From Pirellulaceae bacterium (GTDB lineage: Bacteria > Planctomycetota > Planctomycetia > Pirellulales > Pirellulaceae), in assembly GCA_020846515.1 (NCBI GenBank), contig JADLDX010000544.1, positions 1-8,685 on the forward strand: a DNA stretch of 8,685 bases. The letters are read 5' to 3'. Below the pieces are notes generated by a model that saw only the letters and a list, made by a program, of their open reading frames with translations, made no database searches and was not told where the DNA came from. Positions 5,754 to 8,685 of the stretch are shown here, piece by piece. Numbering within the stretch: the first letter of the stretch is position 1; every line of letters begins with the position of its first letter. The position numbers and the translations under genes were made by a program.

Positions 5754-6640
5754 GAACTACCGCTTTCCCAGGCCTTGATGGCGGTCAAGCCAGCGACGTG
5801 ATTAGGGTGTTGGAGTACTAGCTGTAGTTCCCGCAGAATTTTAGCGGGATTAATTCGTTTATTGGATTCGCTGCGCGCGGCTCGCGCGGTATCGGCGTCG
5901 GGTTCGACAAAGTTCGGCATTTTCGTGTGAAAGATGCTGGCAGCATCGAGATAAAACTGCCGACGCTCGACCGGTTGGCCGTCGGACAAGACGTACAACG
6001 AACTGGGCACAGCCTGATGCGGCAGAGGTTGGAGCGGCGTTTGGAGCAGTCTCGCGATGGCAGTGACGATGTCGTCGACATGAATCAAATTCAGCGCACC
6101 GGACGCAACCGGTATCGGTATTTGCTCGCGCAGTTTGGCAAGCAAGGGTACGCGTCCCGGTCCGTAGATGCCTGCCAATCGGAGCGTCGTAGCTGCGCCC
6201 GTGGGCAGTCTGTCGCGCAGCCAGCACTCGGCACGGACAGCCGTCTCCGGTCCTGGCCTGGTGGGTTCGGTGGGCGAGCTTTCGTCGACCCATTCGCCTT
6301 GGTTTTGATGATAAACACCCGTCGTACTCAGGTAGACCAGGCGGTCTAGCTTGGGCAGACGCGTTACGACGTTTGCCAAACCCAGCGCGTGCGTCTGGGC
6401 GCCGTAGCGCTCGTCCGGGCGATGCGGAACAGCCACCAAGACGCTCTTAGGTTGGAATTCTAATGGCCATGCGGCGTGTTGTTCCAACCAATCACCCACG
6501 ATCGGCCGTATGCCCATGCTAGCCAAACGATCGGTGGCATCACCACCGCGCGTCAGTGCCGCCACCGGCTGACCGGTCGCTAACCAGGCTTGCGCTACCC
6601 TTTGGCCGACATAACCGCAGCCCACGATGAGTAAACTCAC
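5750..6640 (-). CDS. YeeZ-like NAD(P)-binding SDR-family protein
   Basis: The 296-residue product is an atypical short-chain dehydrogenase/epimerase. It has a Rossmann nucleotide-binding motif GCGYVG (residues 7-12), the segment YLSTTGVY (103-110) where the catalytic Ser/Thr and Tyr sit, WVDESSP, LRLAGIYGPGR and LNLIHVDDIV. The catalytic Lys of YxxxK is missing: Tyr110 is followed four residues later by Gln114. As I recall, this is shared by YeeZ-like proteins, so it is a family trait rather than damage; the reaction is unknown. The end, with NKRI and GLTAI, fits the normal family C-terminus. The start is GTG, supported by AGAAGGA six bases upstream. The TAG stop lies inside a REP-like element. 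It is probably cytoplasmic, with no membrane segment. The next gene downstream on the same strand is 270 bases away, so no operon is implied. Confidence 0.88.
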   Translation of the reverse strand: MSLLIVGCGYVGQRVAQAWLATGQPVAALTRGGDATDRLASMGIRPIVGDWLEQHAAWPLEFQPKSVLVAVPHRPDERYGAQTHALGLANVVTRLPKLDRLVYLSTTGVYHQNQGEWVDESSPTEPTRPGPETAVRAECWLRDRLPTGAATTLRLAGIYGPGRVPLLAKLREQIPIPVASGALNLIHVDDIVTAIARLLQTPLQPLPHQAVPSSLYVLSDGQPVERRQFYLDAASIFHTKMPNFVEPDADTARAARSESNKRINPAKILRELQLVLQHPNHVAGLTAIKAWESGSS

Positions 6641-6646
6641 ACAGAT

Positions 6647-6653
6647 TCCTTCT
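6647..6653 (-). promoter_or_regulatory. Ribosome binding site deciding the GTG start of the SDR gene
   Basis: The minus strand reads AGAAGGA, ending six bases before the GTG codon. It is the strongest Shine-Dalgarno in the window and fixes the non-ATG start. An out-of-frame TGA overlaps its first bases (TGAGAAGGA). Confidence 0.75.
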
Positions 6654-6921
6654 CATTGACCGATCGGGCTGGGCACAATTTGGGCTGCGCCGATTTTGGC
6701 GGCGGGCCAGAGCTGATTCATCGTACCTTCAACCGGCACATTCGGTAACCCTTCACAAGCGGCCAGCCCCACCGGGGGGCGGTGGGCGAAAAATTGATGG
6801 GCCAAAGGGTTTCATTTTGGCGCAGTTTTACGAATAATCGACTGATCTGCCCACGCAGCTGCGGGCTGGTTGCTCGAAAGCCAGCCAGCGCTCCCATCGT
6901 AAACCAAGCTAGCTAAGTTGG
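6654..6921. other. Divergent intergenic region between the SDR and protease genes
   Basis: About 268 bases that must hold promoters for both neighbours, although none is clear. AATAAT at 6833-6838 could be a plus-strand -10 but lacks a matching -35. A GC-rich hairpin, CCCACCG-GGGGG-CGGTGGG (6768-6786), stands out and overlaps a run of six G. Two minus-strand open stretches meet at this run (see findings). I cannot support a real gene here. Confidence 0.4.
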
Positions 6922-8121
6922 ATGACTGCTATGCGAATGACCCTTGTCTTCATGATCAAGTGCTGTCTAGCAGTTATATGTGGGGTGGTCTCTATCGACC
7001 CTTTACAGCCGATGGCCCTGGCTCAAGAATTGGTCTTGCCATTGGGCGGCAGCATCGAGATTGCCCCTAGCGCTGGCCCAGTAATAGTGCCGCCGTCGGC
7101 ACCCCAGGTCAGGCGATCAGCCAAACCGGTTGAAAGTTCAGCGCTTGAAAAAGCAAGCCTTGAAAAAACAGCCGTCGAAAAAACCGATGGGCAGACCTAT
7201 GTGGATCTCGATCGGGCTTTGCAGAATGTATACACGGGTGTTCCTCCGCAGTCCTTGAAGGAGCTGAAAGCCCTGGAAGCTCAGCAGTCGAAAGTGGCTG
7301 CGGCTACGCAACTGGTCACGGTCAATGTTCGGCAAGGCCCGGCGCAGGGTAGTGGAGTGCTGATCAGCGATAACTATGTCTTGACCGCCGCTCACGTGGG
7401 CGGCAAACCGGGCCGCCCAGCCACGGTTGTATTAAGCGATGGCACCGAGCTGAGAGCCGAAGTATTGGGCATGAACCGCAATGTGGACGCGGGGTTGCTG
7501 AAAATTGTCGACACTCGTGGAAAGGTCTTGCCCTTTGCCACCTTGGGCAAGAGCGCGCCGCTAAAAGCCGGCCAGTGGGTCATTGGCGCGGGGCATCCCG
7601 GTGGTTGGCAGAGCGGGCGTGGCGCGGTGATTCGCGTGGGTCGTGTTTTGAATGTGATGACCGATACGTTGATCACCGACGTGGCGCTCATCGGTGGCGA
7701 TAGTGGCGGTCCACTCTTCAATTTGCGAGGCGAACTGATCGGCATTCATTCCCGGATCGGTACCGACATTAGTGACAACATGCACGTGCCGATTGACACG
7801 TTCGCGGCCGATTGGAAGAAACTGCAAAAAGGTGAAGCCTGGGGCGTTTTGCCTGGCTACAAGCCGAAGATCGGCGTGGGGATGAAGGACGGGGAGGCGC
7901 GTGCCGTTCTGGGTGATGTGGAGGTGCGGGGACCCGCCTATCAAGCCGGGTTGCAAGTCGGCGATATTGTCATCAAATTTGATGGCCAGCCAATTGCGAC
8001 GTTCGAAGATCTGCAGAATGCCGTTCGAGCGACCTTGCCTGGCGATACTGTTAAGGCCGAAGTCCAGCGCGGTGATCAAATTCTGCGATTCTTTATTCGT
8101 GTGGGCGTCGACGAGCAGTGA
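6922..8121 (+). CDS. Secreted trypsin-like serine protease with one PDZ domain (DegP/HtrA type)
   Basis: The 399-residue product starts with a signal peptide (hydrophobic to about residue 25, likely cut after ALA34). A Pro-rich stretch and a short xLEKx repeat form a linker, then a chymotrypsin-fold protease domain (about 130-300) and a PDZ domain (about 316-395). The catalytic triad is His158 (LTAAH), Asp189 (NVDAGLL) and Ser261 (GGDSGGP). The protein should act outside the cytoplasmic membrane, degrading damaged or specific proteins, with the PDZ domain binding exposed C-termini. One PDZ domain resembles DegS layout, but here the N-terminus looks cleavable. All catalytic residues are present, so activity is expected. 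ATG codons at 6922, 6931 and 6937 are in frame and none has a clear Shine-Dalgarno; all keep the signal peptide. It is a single gene with its own upstream region, and the next gene starts 264 bases later. Confidence 0.93.
   Translation: MTAMRMTLVFMIKCCLAVICGVVSIDPLQPMALAQELVLPLGGSIEIAPSAGPVIVPPSAPQVRRSAKPVESSALEKASLEKTAVEKTDGQTYVDLDRALQNVYTGVPPQSLKELKALEAQQSKVAAATQLVTVNVRQGPAQGSGVLISDNYVLTAAHVGGKPGRPATVVLSDGTELRAEVLGMNRNVDAGLLKIVDTRGKVLPFATLGKSAPLKAGQWVIGAGHPGGWQSGRGAVIRVGRVLNVMTDTLITDVALIGGDSGGPLFNLRGELIGIHSRIGTDISDNMHVPIDTFAADWKKLQKGEAWGVLPGYKPKIGVGMKDGEARAVLGDVEVRGPAYQAGLQVGDIVIKFDGQPIATFEDLQNAVRATLPGDTVKAEVQRGDQILRFFIRVGVDEQ
7141..7185 (+). repeat. 15-bp imperfect repeat encoding xLEKx/xVEKx
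   Basis: Residues 74-88 of the protease read ALEKA-SLEKT-AVEKT, three five-codon units whose DNA is partly diverged. The block lies in the linker between signal peptide and protease domain and may form a short charged helix. Confidence 0.7.
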
Positions 8122-8230
8122 AATTGGCTTGAGAGCCAGGGCTCAGCTCGACAAACGATTCGCCAAAACACTTGAGAAGAATAAGCCCTCTTTCGGAAGG
8201 CTACACGCGACTTTTGGATCGAGTGCTGGT

Positions 8231-8236
8231 TATAAT
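8231..8236 (+). promoter_or_regulatory. Candidate -10 element of the last gene
   Basis: A perfect TATAAT lies about 150 bases before the likely start at 8386. No good -35 is seen at 16-18 bases upstream, and the bases just before it do not form a TGn extension, so recognition would need an activator or another sigma factor. The call rests on the -10 match and its position in a gene-free stretch. Confidence 0.35.
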
Positions 8237-8385
8237 GGGTTCGACCGTCATCGCTGAGGATAGCATGACGCCAATGGTTGCCTGCGACCAATCCAGCGAC
8301 GGGACGCGCTAGGGTGGAGCAAAGTTTGGATGGCGAGCCTGCAGTTTTGTTACGGCTCGCACTTTTGCTGAAAGGTACTCGAAAC

Positions 8386-8685
8386 GTGCGCGTCCCTCAT
8401 CAACTGTTGGTCTTGTGTGTCATTGGCCTGGCCGCTGCTACGGTGGCTAGGAACCTGCCCGAATCGCCTGATCAACTCAACCGCTCCGCCGACTTGGAAT
8501 TGGTCCTCGACGACTCGACGCTCATTTCGGATTCAGCGACAGGTCATGATTGGTTGGTGCAGGAACCATCGCGGCGCACGTCGCGACGCCCCAACTTTGA
8601 GAACCCTTCCAAATACAACCAGCGCACCAGCTATGGCATGCTCAAGACCTTTGGTGAAGCCATCGGCGCGTCTTGGAAAAGCACG
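8386..8685 (+). CDS. N-terminal part of a predicted exported protein of unknown function (runs off the window)
   Basis: The last 100 codons of the window are open, and the frame stays open upstream back to 8269. From the GTG at 8386 the product begins MRVPHQ followed by a hydrophobic stretch (LLVLCVIGLAAATVA), which looks like a signal peptide or membrane anchor. A polar, acidic then Arg-rich region follows (EPSRRTSRRPNFENPSK) and the visible end reads GMLKTFGEAIGASWKST. AAAGG lies ten bases before this GTG and supports it. A GTG at 8314 is in frame and would add 24 residues before the hydrophobic part. No family can be recognised from this piece. It follows the protease on the same strand but is 264 bases away and has its own candidate -10. 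Confidence 0.6.
   Translation, partial: MRVPHQLLVLCVIGLAAATVARNLPESPDQLNRSADLELVLDDSTLISDSATGHDWLVQEPSRRTSRRPNFENPSKYNQRTSYGMLKTFGEAIGASWKST

Noticed and set aside
6661..6834. Open frame on the plus strand in the SDR-protease gap
   Set aside because: It has no start codon near its beginning, no ribosome binding site and low-complexity Gly/Pro content from the GC-rich hairpin.
8122..8150. GAGCC/GGCTC short stem after the protease as a terminator
   Set aside because: The stem has only five pairs with a two-base loop and no U-run follows.

Overview
The window looks like a chromosomal segment of a planctomycete, most likely a Pirellula/Rhodopirellula-type organism. The main clue is the EF-Tu at the left edge, whose G1 region ([13 protein letters not shown]) and switch I ([17 protein letters not shown]) match planctomycete EF-Tu as I remember it. 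Weak or absent Shine-Dalgarno sequences at most starts, tRNAs without encoded CCA, a large low-complexity lipoprotein and REP-type repeats between genes fit the same group. No phage, plasmid, CRISPR or defence genes are visible.

Layout. Positions 1-1334 (minus strand) hold a complete tRNA-Thr(UGU), tRNA-Tyr(GUA), tRNA-Gly(UCC), tRNA-Thr(GGU), tuf unit. This is the same order as thrU-tyrU-glyT-thrT-tufB of Escherichia coli. The tuf gene runs off the left edge. Positions 1335-1642 are non-coding and carry a candidate promoter in each direction. On the plus strand, 1643-2482 is a ComB-family (2-phosphosulfolactate phosphatase-like) gene and 2626-4620 is a large predicted lipoprotein with two blocks of pentapeptide repeats and a conserved-looking C-terminal domain. 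A good sigma70-type promoter separates these two genes. A short gap with a 17-bp-period direct repeat follows.

On the minus strand, 4697-5479 is a metallo-beta-lactamase-fold hydrolase and 5750-6640 is a YeeZ-like NAD(P)-binding SDR protein. The gap between them holds four copies of a 24-bp GTAG-headed hairpin repeat: three in tandem and one inverted, resembling REP/BIME elements. The last copy provides the TAG stop codon of the SDR gene. On the plus strand, 6922-8121 is a secreted trypsin-like (DegP/HtrA-type) serine protease with one PDZ domain. A gene starting near 8386, with a signal-peptide-like N-terminus, runs off the right edge.

The left part is a translation unit: tRNAs co-transcribed with the factor that delivers them. 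The other genes look like independent single-gene units and no shared pathway is evident. I see no clear new multi-gene system. The best leads are the REP-like cluster with compensatory stem changes and its overlap with a stop codon, the deeply conserved tRNA-tuf order including its spacing pattern, and the repeat-rich lipoprotein of unknown function.
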